Positions 15,613-22,848 of a stretch of 64,000 nucleotides of DNA are shown here, piece by piece. Source of the stretch: JAOUEA01 sp963719165 (GTDB lineage Bacteria > Actinomycetota > UBA4738 > HRBIN12); assembly GCA_963719165.1 (NCBI GenBank), contig CAVRAV010000001.1:1612001-1676000 (forward strand), in the 5' to 3' direction. The notes under the pieces are model-generated. The model had not been told where the DNA came from. It worked only from the letters and a program-made list of their open reading frames with translations, and searched no databases. A program made the position numbers and the translations under genes. Position 1 is the stretch's first letter. Each line of letters opens with the position of its first letter.

Positions 15613-17160
15613 GTGGAACGGCATGGCTCGGAGAGTTACTTCGTCATCGGCGAAGGCCTCCTGTCCGAAAGCCTCGGAGGCCGAGAGCGGAGCCTCGCCG
15701 CCGACGTCGCGGCAGACCCGCCGTTCCGCTTCACGAGGATGGGGCCTAAGGGGACCGATCGGCAGCTGAGCGACGCCAATCGCAAGAAGCTCGGCAACGC
15801 CATGGTCACGGCCGGCGGTGGGGAATCGCAGAGCCCGGCCGGCTTCACGTACCTCGGCCAGTTCGCCGACCACGACCTCACCTCGGACAAGACCAACGTC
15901 ATGCTCGGCCAGAACGTCTCGCCGGCCGACCTGTTGCAGGGTCGTTCGCCGAGCCTCGATCTGGATTCGCTCTACGGCGCGGGGCCGGCGGATCCCGGAT
16001 CGGCCATGTTCTACGAGGCCGACGGGATCCACCTCAAGATGGGCAAGACCGTCGCTTCAGGCGGGATCGCGGCCAAGGCCGGGTTCGACCTTCCCCGCGG
16101 GGAGGGAACCACAGCCGCCCAGAAGCGCAAGGCCATCATCCCGGAACCCCGCAACGACGAGAACCTCGCGGTCGCCCAGACGCACCTCGCCTTCATCCGC
16201 TTCCACAACCGCGTCGTCGACACGCTGCCTTCCTCCGTGCCGCCGAGCCAGCGCTTCGTCCACGCGCGGCGGATCGTCACGCGCCACTACCAGTGGGTAC
16301 TGCGCACCGACTTCCTTCCCCGCATATGCGCCGCGGGCGTGGTGAACGACGTCTTCACCAACGGTCGGAAGGCGTTCGAGGTGGGGGCGAGCCCGACGGA
16401 CGTGCCCACGATGCCGATCGAGTTCTCGGTAGCGGCCTACCGGCTCGGACACTCCATGATCAGGGACGCGTACAACTGGAACGCCGTGTTCGATAACGGC
16501 TCCGGATCGCTCGACCTGCTGTTCGCCTTCTCCGGGCTGAACGGAGACTTCCTCGGCGATCAGCGTCTGCCCAGCACGTGGATCGCGGACTTCCGACGGC
16601 TCTACGACTTCGGCGATGCCGGCAAACCCGGGCTCGTGGTGCCCCCGGCCAAGTCGAACCGGGCGATGCGCATCGACACGAGGCTCGCGAACCCCCTCGC
16701 GCACCTGCCCGGCTTCCCGCCTGCCGAAGACAACCTCGCGGTACGCAACCTGACCCGGGCCCGGATGGTGAAGCTCGCGACCGGTCAGCAGATGGTCACG
16801 TTCCTGAAGAACAAGGGCGTCACGCTGACGAAGCTCACGAACGGCCAGGTCCGCGACGGGAACAACGGGGCTTCGCTGGAGGGGCTCACCGACCAGCAGC
16901 GGGCCGCTGTCGTCGCGAACACACCGCTGTGGTTCTACATCCTGCGGGAAGCAGAACTCAACGGGGGGAAGCTGAAAGGGGTCGGCGCCCGGATCGTCGC
17001 CGAGACCTTCCACCGGGCGATAGAGGGCAGCCAGACATCGATCGTGCGCGACGCGACGTGGCACCCGACGCTCGGCCCCGATGCCACCACGTTCCGGATG
17101 GTCGACCTCCTGTTGTTCGCGTTCGAGGGGAAAAAGTCCCTGCTCGCGCCCCTCGGGTAG
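15613..17160 (+). CDS. Animal-type heme peroxidase family protein
   Basis: 515 residues. The distal His is in TYLGQFADHDLTSDKT (about 87; GQFxxHD is the family signature, with the calcium Asp beside it). The catalytic Arg is expected in the DENLAVAQTHLAFIRFHNR stretch, and the proximal His is in AAYRLGHSMIRDAYN (about 280). It oxidises small molecules or halides with hydrogen peroxide. It has no signal peptide from this start. GTG 15613 is chosen because GAGGGAG lies five bases upstream; an ATG 34 codons earlier has no such site. The NlpC/P60-like gene follows 107 bases later, after a purine repeat. Confidence 0.9.
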   Translation: MERHGSESYFVIGEGLLSESLGGRERSLAADVAADPPFRFTRMGPKGTDRQLSDANRKKLGNAMVTAGGGESQSPAGFTYLGQFADHDLTSDKTNVMLGQNVSPADLLQGRSPSLDLDSLYGAGPADPGSAMFYEADGIHLKMGKTVASGGIAAKAGFDLPRGEGTTAAQKRKAIIPEPRNDENLAVAQTHLAFIRFHNRVVDTLPSSVPPSQRFVHARRIVTRHYQWVLRTDFLPRICAAGVVNDVFTNGRKAFEVGASPTDVPTMPIEFSVAAYRLGHSMIRDAYNWNAVFDNGSGSLDLLFAFSGLNGDFLGDQRLPSTWIADFRRLYDFGDAGKPGLVVPPAKSNRAMRIDTRLANPLAHLPGFPPAEDNLAVRNLTRARMVKLATGQQMVTFLKNKGVTLTKLTNGQVRDGNNGASLEGLTDQQRAAVVANTPLWFYILREAELNGGKLKGVGARIVAETFHRAIEGSQTSIVRDATWHPTLGPDATTFRMVDLLLFAFEGKKSLLAPLG

Positions 17161-17208
17161 GGAACGGGCAGAGGCGACCGCACCGGGCGGCGACCGCCGG
17201 GGCGGGAC

Positions 17209-17266
17209 GGAGAGGGAGCCGGAGAGGGAGCCGGAGAGGGAGGAGCGGAGAGGGAGAGGGAGGAAG
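17209..17266 (+). repeat. Purine-rich 12-base tandem repeat before the NlpC/P60-like gene
   Basis: The unit ggagagggagcc occurs at 17209 and 17221, then as ggagagggagga at 17233, followed by gcggagagggagagggagga. The tract is almost free of pyrimidines for its last 34 bases and contains several Shine-Dalgarno-like GGAG cores, the last one at a normal distance from ATG 17268. Confidence 0.8.
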
Positions 17267-17267
17267 C

Positions 17268-17939
17268 ATGAGCGCCAAGAGCTTCCAGGTGACGACCTTC
17301 GGGACGGGGTTCCACGATCCGGGACACGCGCTGCCCGAGCAGGCGATCGATCTGGCTCGGGACCGCCTCCACCAGGTCGCGCCGCCGTACCACTTCCACG
17401 ACGACCCGAAGCAGGAGCACACCCGCCCCGCGATCCTGACCCTGTTGCAGGAGCGGCTCGCCGAGGGCACGTTCGGCGACAAGTTCGTGATCAGCGGATC
17501 GAACTACGACGAGCCAGGGGTGGCGGTGCGGATCATCCGCGACGACCGGCGGGAGTCGCCGCTCGTCACCGCGGCCACCAAGCTCCTGGGTGAGAAGTAC
17601 GTCTTCGGGCACATCTTCCCCCCGGACGGGGACTGTTCGGGTCTCGTGGTCCGGGCGGTTCAGGAGGTGCGGGGCCTCACGCTCCCGCATCTCTCCGAGG
17701 GGATCCGAGTGGACGGCCGCGTTACGACGTTCCACGACCACGACGACACGCAGTCGGGCGACTTCATCTTCTATCACTTCTCCGATCGCAACGGGGTGTG
17801 GCCGCACGCCGACGACATCACGATGGTGGTGGACGACGATCGTCAGATCGGGGCGCGACCCTCGCGCGGGGGCGTAGCGATCTTCGATCGGGAGCCGGAG
17901 CTCCGGTGGTTGGTGGAGTATGGACGTCTGGAGGCCTGA
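17268..17939 (+). CDS. NlpC/P60-like cysteine hydrolase
   Basis: 223 residues. The catalytic Cys is in FPPDGDCSGLVVRAV (about 123) and the His in GVWPHADDITMVVDD (about 180), the order and spacing of NlpC/P60 amidases or endopeptidases. The N-terminal 100 residues are not recognisable. It has no signal peptide, so it may act in the cytoplasm or be carried with another system. Cell-wall peptide cleavage is the family norm; the substrate here is not clear. The ATG follows a run of repeated purine-rich ribosome-binding-like sequences. It sits behind the heme peroxidase gene and may be cotranscribed with it. Confidence 0.75.
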   Translation: MSAKSFQVTTFGTGFHDPGHALPEQAIDLARDRLHQVAPPYHFHDDPKQEHTRPAILTLLQERLAEGTFGDKFVISGSNYDEPGVAVRIIRDDRRESPLVTAATKLLGEKYVFGHIFPPDGDCSGLVVRAVQEVRGLTLPHLSEGIRVDGRVTTFHDHDDTQSGDFIFYHFSDRNGVWPHADDITMVVDDDRQIGARPSRGGVAIFDREPELRWLVEYGRLEA

Positions 17940-18008
17940 ACACGGGATCCATGCGCCGGGTGGCGCTGTAGGCCGCTCGTCGGACCGCGCGCCGCCCGCC
18001 GGTTCCCG

Positions 18009-18014
18009 TAGGGT
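18009..18014 (+). promoter_or_regulatory. -10 element TAGGGT of a leaderless transcript
   Basis: TAGGGT is six bases before GTG 18021 and no ribosome binding site is present. Confidence 0.55.
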
Positions 18015-18020
18015 TTAGCC

Positions 18021-19121
18021 GTGCTACGGAACATCTTGATCGTGATCGGCGCGATCCTCGCGCTCAACGTGCTCCTCGTGGGCGGGCTGGCCCTGTCGAA
18101 TTGGCTCGACGCGTCCCGACAGCGTCGGGAGATCCGCGAGCTCGAGAGCATCTGGCGTGCGCAGCGTCGCGGCGCACGGGAAGTGCCGCGGGCGGGACAC
18201 ACACGCCTCGCGGGCGTGGCGTTCGTGACCGTGCTCTTGGCGGCGACGACGACCCTGGCGAGCCCGCAAGGCCGCGGGGCCCTCACGTCGGCGATCGGGG
18301 TCGTGACCCGCGGACTGCACCCGCAACGGGTCGAGCAGGCAGCCGCTGCCTCCGGCAGCGATGGCCCGCTCTCGTCGCAGGAGGGACCGGGAGCGAACCG
18401 GCAGGCACCCAAGACCCCAGTGGATGCGCGCGACGGGGCCGTTGGCCCGGACGCCACGCCGGTCCGAGATTCCGCGGTGGCGAGCACGCCCCCGTCGGCG
18501 GGACAGGCGGCTCCCTCCACCCCGACCGCAGTGACGATGGTGACCGCGGTCTCGATCTCCCCTCGTCAGGTCCGGGTGCGCTGGGCCGACGTCCCGAGGG
18601 AATCCGGCTATCGGGTGGAACGATCGCTGAACGGGGTCACGGGCTGGGCCCCCGTCGCGAACGTCAGCCGGGACGCCACGTCCGCCGTCGATACGGGCCT
18701 CGTGGCCGACACCACCTACTACTACCGGGTGATCGCGACCAACCTGGGCGGCGATTCCTCGGCTTCGAGCGTGGCGTCGGCGACGACGAGCGTCGTTCCC
18801 GCGACGCCCACGCCGCTCACCGCGATCGCGCTCTCCTCGAGCCAGATCGAGCTCGATTGGACCAACGTCGGGAACGAGACCGGGTACCGCGTGGAGCGGA
18901 TGCTCGTAGGCGACCCCGGCTGGACGACGCTCGCGACCACGGGCCAAGACGTCACGCAGTTCATCGACGTCGGCCTCACGGGGGGCACCACGTACTACTA
19001 CCGGGTGATCGCGATCAACGCCAGCGGCGAATCGGCCCCGACCGATGCTGTGTCCGCCGCGACGAGCACCGCTCCCGCCGGCGACCCGGAGGCCACGACG
19101 GCACCGCCTGTGAGCCCGTAG
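18021..19121 (+). CDS. Membrane protein with two fibronectin type III domains
   Basis: 366 residues. Two N-terminal membrane helices (about residues 5-25 and 62-80) are separated by a charged stretch. Then comes a low-complexity Ser/Pro/Ala linker (about 95-170) and two fibronectin III domains. Each has the W.DV....GYRVER start and the TTYYYRVIA end (about 178-262 and 266-350), and the copies are clearly duplicated. The Fn3 part should lie outside the cell. Partners unknown; in bacteria such domains usually bind polysaccharide or proteins. The promoter suggests a leaderless GTG. Confidence 0.82.
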   Translation: MLRNILIVIGAILALNVLLVGGLALSNWLDASRQRREIRELESIWRAQRRGAREVPRAGHTRLAGVAFVTVLLAATTTLASPQGRGALTSAIGVVTRGLHPQRVEQAAAASGSDGPLSSQEGPGANRQAPKTPVDARDGAVGPDATPVRDSAVASTPPSAGQAAPSTPTAVTMVTAVSISPRQVRVRWADVPRESGYRVERSLNGVTGWAPVANVSRDATSAVDTGLVADTTYYYRVIATNLGGDSSASSVASATTSVVPATPTPLTAIALSSSQIELDWTNVGNETGYRVERMLVGDPGWTTLATTGQDVTQFIDVGLTGGTTYYYRVIAINASGESAPTDAVSAATSTAPAGDPEATTAPPVSP

Positions 19122-19241
19122 GTCGGTCGATAGGCAGGCCCGCAGACCATTCGTCATCGGGTCGCCGACGACCGCTTCGTTATTGCCTTTCGCTTACGCC
19201 TGCGGCACCATAGGGGCACGAGAGGAAGGAGGTGGTCCAGC

Positions 19242-19283
19242 TTGCATGAACAAGACGAGACCCTCGAGGTGACTGGCTGCTGA
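19242..19283 (+). CDS. Possible 13-residue leader peptide
   Basis: A TTG start six bases after aaggaggtgg would encode LHEQDETLEVTGC and then TGA. An overlapping ATG at 19246 would encode MNKTRPSR, also ending TGA. The strength of the ribosome binding site is unusual for this window and argues that one of them is translated. Short peptides before a structured region suggest attenuation, but no run of regulatory codons is evident. Confidence 0.35.
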   Translation: MHEQDETLEVTGC

Positions 19284-19427
19284 GCCGTCCCTCGCGGGCC
19301 GGGGCCACCATCCCGCCCGCTTGCCGGGAGACCGGCAGAATCCACACCAGCTCACCGACCTCACGGGTTCCGGCTGGTCTACCGGACGAAGCCTCGTATG
19401 AGGCCGCAGCGCCTGTGAGGAGATCCA

Positions 19428-19467
19428 GCGAACGAGGCCGGGCCCCGGTTGGGGCCCGGCCGTTCGC
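19428..19467 (+). terminator. Very strong hairpin ending the candidate RNA
   Basis: ggccgggcccc and ggggcccggcc pair over 11 bases around a ggtt loop. Below a two-base bulge, gcgaac pairs with gttcgc for six more. No T-run follows, so this is a stable 3' end or attenuator stem, not a classical intrinsic terminator. Confidence 0.6.
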
Positions 19468-19537
19468 ATTGCGGGGCCCCGGGGTGCCCCTCGACATGGT
19501 GCAGGGCAACGACGTGGCCGGTCGTATGCTCGCGTGC

Positions 19538-19954
19538 ATGCGCATGGCTTTCCGCAACCTCCCCACCCGGGTCGCCACCGGCGCCTACATCCTGCATTCG
19601 GGCTGGGAGAAGTGGCACGGGGGGGACGAGCAGGCGCAGGGCCTTCACGCCCGGGCCTCGGAGGCGTTCCCGTTCCTCGCCGACGTCTCGCCCCCGAAGT
19701 TCCTCAGGGCGCTCGCTTTCGCCGAGATCGGCATCGGCGCCACGCTCCTCGCACCGTTCGTCCCCGACCGGCTCGCCGGCGCGCCGCTCACGGCCTTCGC
19801 CGGGAGCCTGCTGACGATGTACCTGCGCACGCCGAGCATGCACGAACCGGGGAGCGTGTGGCCGACGCGAACGGGGCTCGCGGTGAGCAAGGACGTGTGG
19901 ATGCTCGGCATCGGGCTCGGGCTGCTCGCCCAAGGCCGCCCCCCGACCAGCTAG
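19538..19954 (+). CDS. DoxX-like membrane protein
   Basis: About 138 residues. The N-terminal RVATGAYILHSGWEKW segment, the membrane helix LAFAEIGIGATLLAPF, the strand LTAFAGSLLTMYLRTPSM and the closing VSKDVWMLGIGLGLLAQ match small four-helix DoxX-type proteins. These are linked in other bacteria to redox or quinone-related functions, but most members have no assigned role. Starts at ATG 19496, 19538 or 19544 are all in frame; none has a good ribosome binding site. The five-hairpin region ends about 70 bases upstream and may control it. Confidence 0.65.
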   Translation: MRMAFRNLPTRVATGAYILHSGWEKWHGGDEQAQGLHARASEAFPFLADVSPPKFLRALAFAEIGIGATLLAPFVPDRLAGAPLTAFAGSLLTMYLRTPSMHEPGSVWPTRTGLAVSKDVWMLGIGLGLLAQGRPPTS

Positions 19955-20010
19955 CAGGACGAGGGCGGCCCCGTGGGCGCGCTCGTGCGGTTCGTCCGCG
20001 ACCGGGAGCG

Positions 20011-20841
20011 CTACTTCTTCACAACGAAGCGGACCAGGGGGTTTTGGCCCGTCGAGCAGCCGTCGTCGAGGCGGAAGGTGCCGGTCCCCCCCGCGCCGTT
20101 GTCGCAGTAGACGGATCCGGTGTCGGAGTCCAGGAAGACCCCGTCGGGGTACAGGTCCGTGCCTCGGTTCGGCAGCCCCGCCGCCGCGCCGACGTTCAAG
20201 GCGTCGTACGGACACCCCGTGATCGGATCCGTGGCGCAAGCCGTCCCGTAGCCGTAGGGGTGGGGCCCGTAGCCGCTCGTGTTGTAGACGATGCCGTACA
20301 CGATCTTCTTCGGCACCTTGAGGTTCAGATCCCCGAACTTGAACGTGATCTTCTGGGCGAACCCGTTGTAGCACTTCTTGTCGTCGGAGGAGTACCAGCG
20401 GGTCGCGGGCGCTCCCGGGCACTTCGTCGCGTTGGTGGACGGGCGGAAGTGGATCTTGAACTTCTTCGTGCGTTTTGCGAGCAGCCCGCCGGGAGCGGTG
20501 GAGTTGGCTCCGTTCACGCCGTAGATGTTCAGCTGGATCGGCTGGGTGAATGTGCTGCCCGGCGTGGTGACGCACGTGCCCAGGTTCCACTGGCCGGTCT
20601 CGCACGCCCAGTCGCTCATGACGACCGTGACCTTCTTGAGCATGCGCTTGCCGGGCGCGAACTTGATCGCGTCGCCGAACTGCGACGTCTGCGTCGCCTG
20701 GAACGCCTGGCTGGTCACGTTGCCCGGCAGCTGCGATGGCGCGCTGTTGAAGATCACCGCGTTCTTGGCCGCGGTGGCCGGGGCGGCCATCGTCAACGCG
20801 AGCACGGCCGCGAGGGCCGCCATGAACGATGCTCGTTTCAT
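20011..20841 (-). CDS. Secreted protein of unknown function
   Basis: 276 residues. The signal peptide is MKRASFMAALAAVLALTMAA, cut near ATA. The mature protein has a beta-rich N-terminal part (FQATQTSQFGDAIKFAPG, VTVVMSDWACETGQW), a Lys/Phe-rich middle and paired cysteines (CETGQWNLGTC, CPGAP, KKCYNGF, CATDPITGCPYD, YCDNG, GCSTG). It may be a cysteine-stabilised extracellular beta protein. I cannot assign a family, though PEP-CTERM-less proteins of similar layout occur in actinobacterial and chloroflexal genomes. Downstream of the DUF4234-like gene by 11 bases, possibly in one operon. Confidence 0.7.
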   Translation of the reverse strand: MKRASFMAALAAVLALTMAAPATAAKNAVIFNSAPSQLPGNVTSQAFQATQTSQFGDAIKFAPGKRMLKKVTVVMSDWACETGQWNLGTCVTTPGSTFTQPIQLNIYGVNGANSTAPGGLLAKRTKKFKIHFRPSTNATKCPGAPATRWYSSDDKKCYNGFAQKITFKFGDLNLKVPKKIVYGIVYNTSGYGPHPYGYGTACATDPITGCPYDALNVGAAAGLPNRGTDLYPDGVFLDSDTGSVYCDNGAGGTGTFRLDDGCSTGQNPLVRFVVKK

Positions 20842-20852
20842 CCGTTCTCTCC

Positions 20853-21338
20853 TCACTGATCGGTGCCGGCCGGTGGGCCGGACGGGGGGGTCGGCATCGG
20901 AGGGACCGGCGCCCCGCCGGACCCGAGCACGGGCCTCGGAGGGGCGGAGCCGACGCCCTCGGCCCGGTCCCAGATGCGGTTCAGGTGCTCCTGGATGTAG
21001 AGCCCGTTGCCGATGCTCAGCAGGAACATGATCACGATCACGAGGGCGGGCTCGAGCTGGGAGACGAGCGACAGCCGTTCCTCGATCGCGCGCACGTGCT
21101 TGGCGGTGTTGTACATCGCGATGAACGGCGGAACGATGATGATCCATCCGAAGATCAGCGCCATGAGCGAGCGCGTCGGGCTGATCGAGTCGTCGCGCTC
21201 GAACCGCTTGAGCTCATCGTTCACCTTGTAGTACCAGTAGAGGAAGTAGATCCCCAGCGTGATGAACGACAACCCGAGCACCCCGAGCGGCTCGCGCTTG
21301 AGGTAGGTCTGGCCGTCGATCGTCGCGGTCGTCGCCAT
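20853..21338 (-). CDS. DUF4234-like membrane protein
   Basis: 161 residues. The N-terminal REPLGVLGLSFITLGIYFLYWYYKVNDELKRF is typical of the DUF4234 family. Three membrane helices follow (about 17-35, 58-76 and 97-113), then a cytoplasmic Pro/Gly-rich tail (about 130-161). Function of the family is unknown. It lies 11 bases before the secreted-protein gene and is probably cotranscribed with it. Confidence 0.8.
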   Translation of the reverse strand: MATTATIDGQTYLKREPLGVLGLSFITLGIYFLYWYYKVNDELKRFERDDSISPTRSLMALIFGWIIIVPPFIAMYNTAKHVRAIEERLSLVSQLEPALVIVIMFLLSIGNGLYIQEHLNRIWDRAEGVGSAPPRPVLGSGGAPVPPMPTPPSGPPAGTDQ

Positions 21339-21422
21339 CGCTCGGTCCTCCCCGTAGACCCCTCCCCTCGGGCGGGGCAGGTCACCGCGGGAGTGTACCG
21401 AGCCGCCGGAGCGGTGTTCCGC

Positions 21423-21611
21423 TCACTCGAACGCGGCCTGCAGGTCCTGCTCCGTACGATCGTTCGCCGTCGCGGCTTGGCAGTCGGCGTGCCCGCACTC
21501 GCATGCGTGCGCCTCATGTCCCGCGTCGCCCGCGTGCTCGCGGCAGTGGTCGCTGCAGAACTCGCCGGTTTGGCCGACCTGGCAATTGCAGCCCTCGTGT
21601 CCACACTGCAT
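21423..21611 (-). CDS. Metallothionein-like small Cys/His-rich protein
   Basis: 62 residues with eight cysteines and six histidines in the first 45: CGHEGCNCQV, GEFCSDHCREH, then HACECGHADCQ. The CxxxxCxC....FCSxHC....CxCGHxxC spacing is that of bacterial metallothioneins (BmtA/SmtA type), which bind zinc, copper or cadmium. The acidic tail TEQDLQAAFE is unusual. The ATG has GGGGAG seven bases upstream. It is divergent from an esterase gene 82 bases away. No metal-responsive operator was recognised in the gap. Confidence 0.8.
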   Translation of the reverse strand: MQCGHEGCNCQVGQTGEFCSDHCREHAGDAGHEAHACECGHADCQAATANDRTEQDLQAAFE

Positions 21612-21693
21612 GACGTGCTCCCCTCGGTCGATTATCGTCGTCGTTCCCCGATCTCGGCAGAGTATGCATCGAAAGAGACAGGAGGGATCCGCC

Positions 21694-22719
21694 GTGGAGC
21701 CTTGGTCGTTCGAGCCGCGAGGCCGCTTCGAGGAACACACGATCACGAGCGAGGCGCTCCGAGGCAACCCGCTCGGCGATCCCCACGAGCGGCCGCTCTG
21801 GGTCTACCTGCCGCCGGGCTACGACGACGACCCCGACGCACGATTCCCCGTCGTCTACGCGATCCAGGGCCTCACCGGCCAGCTCGACATGTGGCGGAAC
21901 CGTTCCCCGTTCCGCCGCAACTTCCCGGAGCTCGCCGACGCCCTGTTCGCGCGCGGCGAGGCGCCGCCCGTGGTGATCGTGTGGGTCGACGCCTGGACGT
22001 CGCTCGGCGGGAGCCAGTTCCTGGACTCTCCCGGGACCGGGAACTACCTCACGTACCTGTGCGACGAGCTCGTCCCGTTCGTTGACGAGCGCTACCGGAC
22101 CATCGCGGACCGCGAGCATCGCGGCATCCAGGGGAAGTCGAGCGGGGGCTACGGGGCGATGGTCGTGCCCATGCTCCGACCCGAGCTGTGGGGCGGCCTG
22201 GCGACGCACGCCGGCGACGCGCTGTTCGAGGTCTGCTACCAGCCCGAGTTCCCGGCGGCCGCCCGCGCCCTCCGCGACGACTACGAGGGGTCCTACGACA
22301 GATTCTGGGCAGACTTCCGCAGCCGCCCCGCGATGGCGAAACCGACCGACGGCGTCCTGCTGAACGAGTGGTGCATGGCCGCGTGCTACTCCGCCGACCC
22401 CGACGGGACGGTCAGGCTTCCTTTCGATCCCGCGACCGGCGAGCTCGTCCCGGAGGTCTGGGAACGATGGCTCACGCACGACCCCGTCCGCATGGTCGGC
22501 GACCACGCGGACGTCATGCGGTCGATGCGCGCCATCTACATCGACGCCGGGAAGAAGGACGAGTGGTTCCTGGACCTGGGCGCCGAGGCCTTCCGCCGCG
22601 AGCTCGAGGGGATCGGCGTGACGGACGTCTCCTTCGAGCTCTTCGACGCCACGCACATGGCGATCGAGTACCGCTACCCGCTCGGCCTTGCCTATCTCGC
22701 CAAGCGCCTCTCTGCCTGA
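21694..22719 (+). CDS. Esterase D/Fes-like alpha/beta hydrolase
   Basis: 341 residues of the putative-esterase family. The nucleophile is in HRGIQGKSSGGYGAMVV (GxSSGG, about 150), the acid is in AIYIDAGKKDEWF and the His in DATHMAIEYR. VYLPPGYDDDPDARFPVVY at the front is typical. It probably cleaves acyl or feruloyl-like esters in the cytoplasm; there is no signal peptide. GTG 21694 has AGGAGGG seven bases upstream. The next gene, a cyclopropane synthase, is 129 bases further and may be separate. Confidence 0.85.
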   Translation: MEPWSFEPRGRFEEHTITSEALRGNPLGDPHERPLWVYLPPGYDDDPDARFPVVYAIQGLTGQLDMWRNRSPFRRNFPELADALFARGEAPPVVIVWVDAWTSLGGSQFLDSPGTGNYLTYLCDELVPFVDERYRTIADREHRGIQGKSSGGYGAMVVPMLRPELWGGLATHAGDALFEVCYQPEFPAAARALRDDYEGSYDRFWADFRSRPAMAKPTDGVLLNEWCMAACYSADPDGTVRLPFDPATGELVPEVWERWLTHDPVRMVGDHADVMRSMRAIYIDAGKKDEWFLDLGAEAFRRELEGIGVTDVSFELFDATHMAIEYRYPLGLAYLAKRLSA

Positions 22720-22848
22720 CCGGGAAGGGTGCGCCGGATAACGTGCCGGAGATGGCCAGCCGAAGAACGCCCAAGGATGGCGAGGATTGGGGGTTGCCCG
22801 AATCGGGCCGTGGTGAGGAGATAGGGATACACGGACCGGAGGTTGCCC

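Larger units (their letters stand above)
19223..19467 (+). ncRNA. Candidate structured RNA or leader with five successive hairpins
   Basis: A 374-base gap before the DoxX gene holds, in order, a near-perfect ribosome binding site (aaggaggtgg, 19227-19236) with a tiny reading frame, then five hairpins. These are 19294-19320 (gcggg/cccgc with inner cggg/cccg), 19322-19337 (TGCCGG, GAGA loop of GNRA type, CCGGCA), 19346-19378 (ACCAGC/GCTGGT), 19391-19404 (GCCTC, GTAT, GAGGC) and 19428-19467 (17 pairs). I cannot match it to SAM, TPP, cobalamin, RNase P, tmRNA, SRP or 6S patterns. It could be a cis leader with upstream peptide or a separate small RNA. The pairings are seen directly; function is inference. 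Confidence 0.5.

Noticed and set aside
19223..19467. Known riboswitch, RNase P, tmRNA or SRP RNA
   Set aside because: The conserved core sequences of those RNAs are not present; only hairpin structure and a strong ribosome binding site are.
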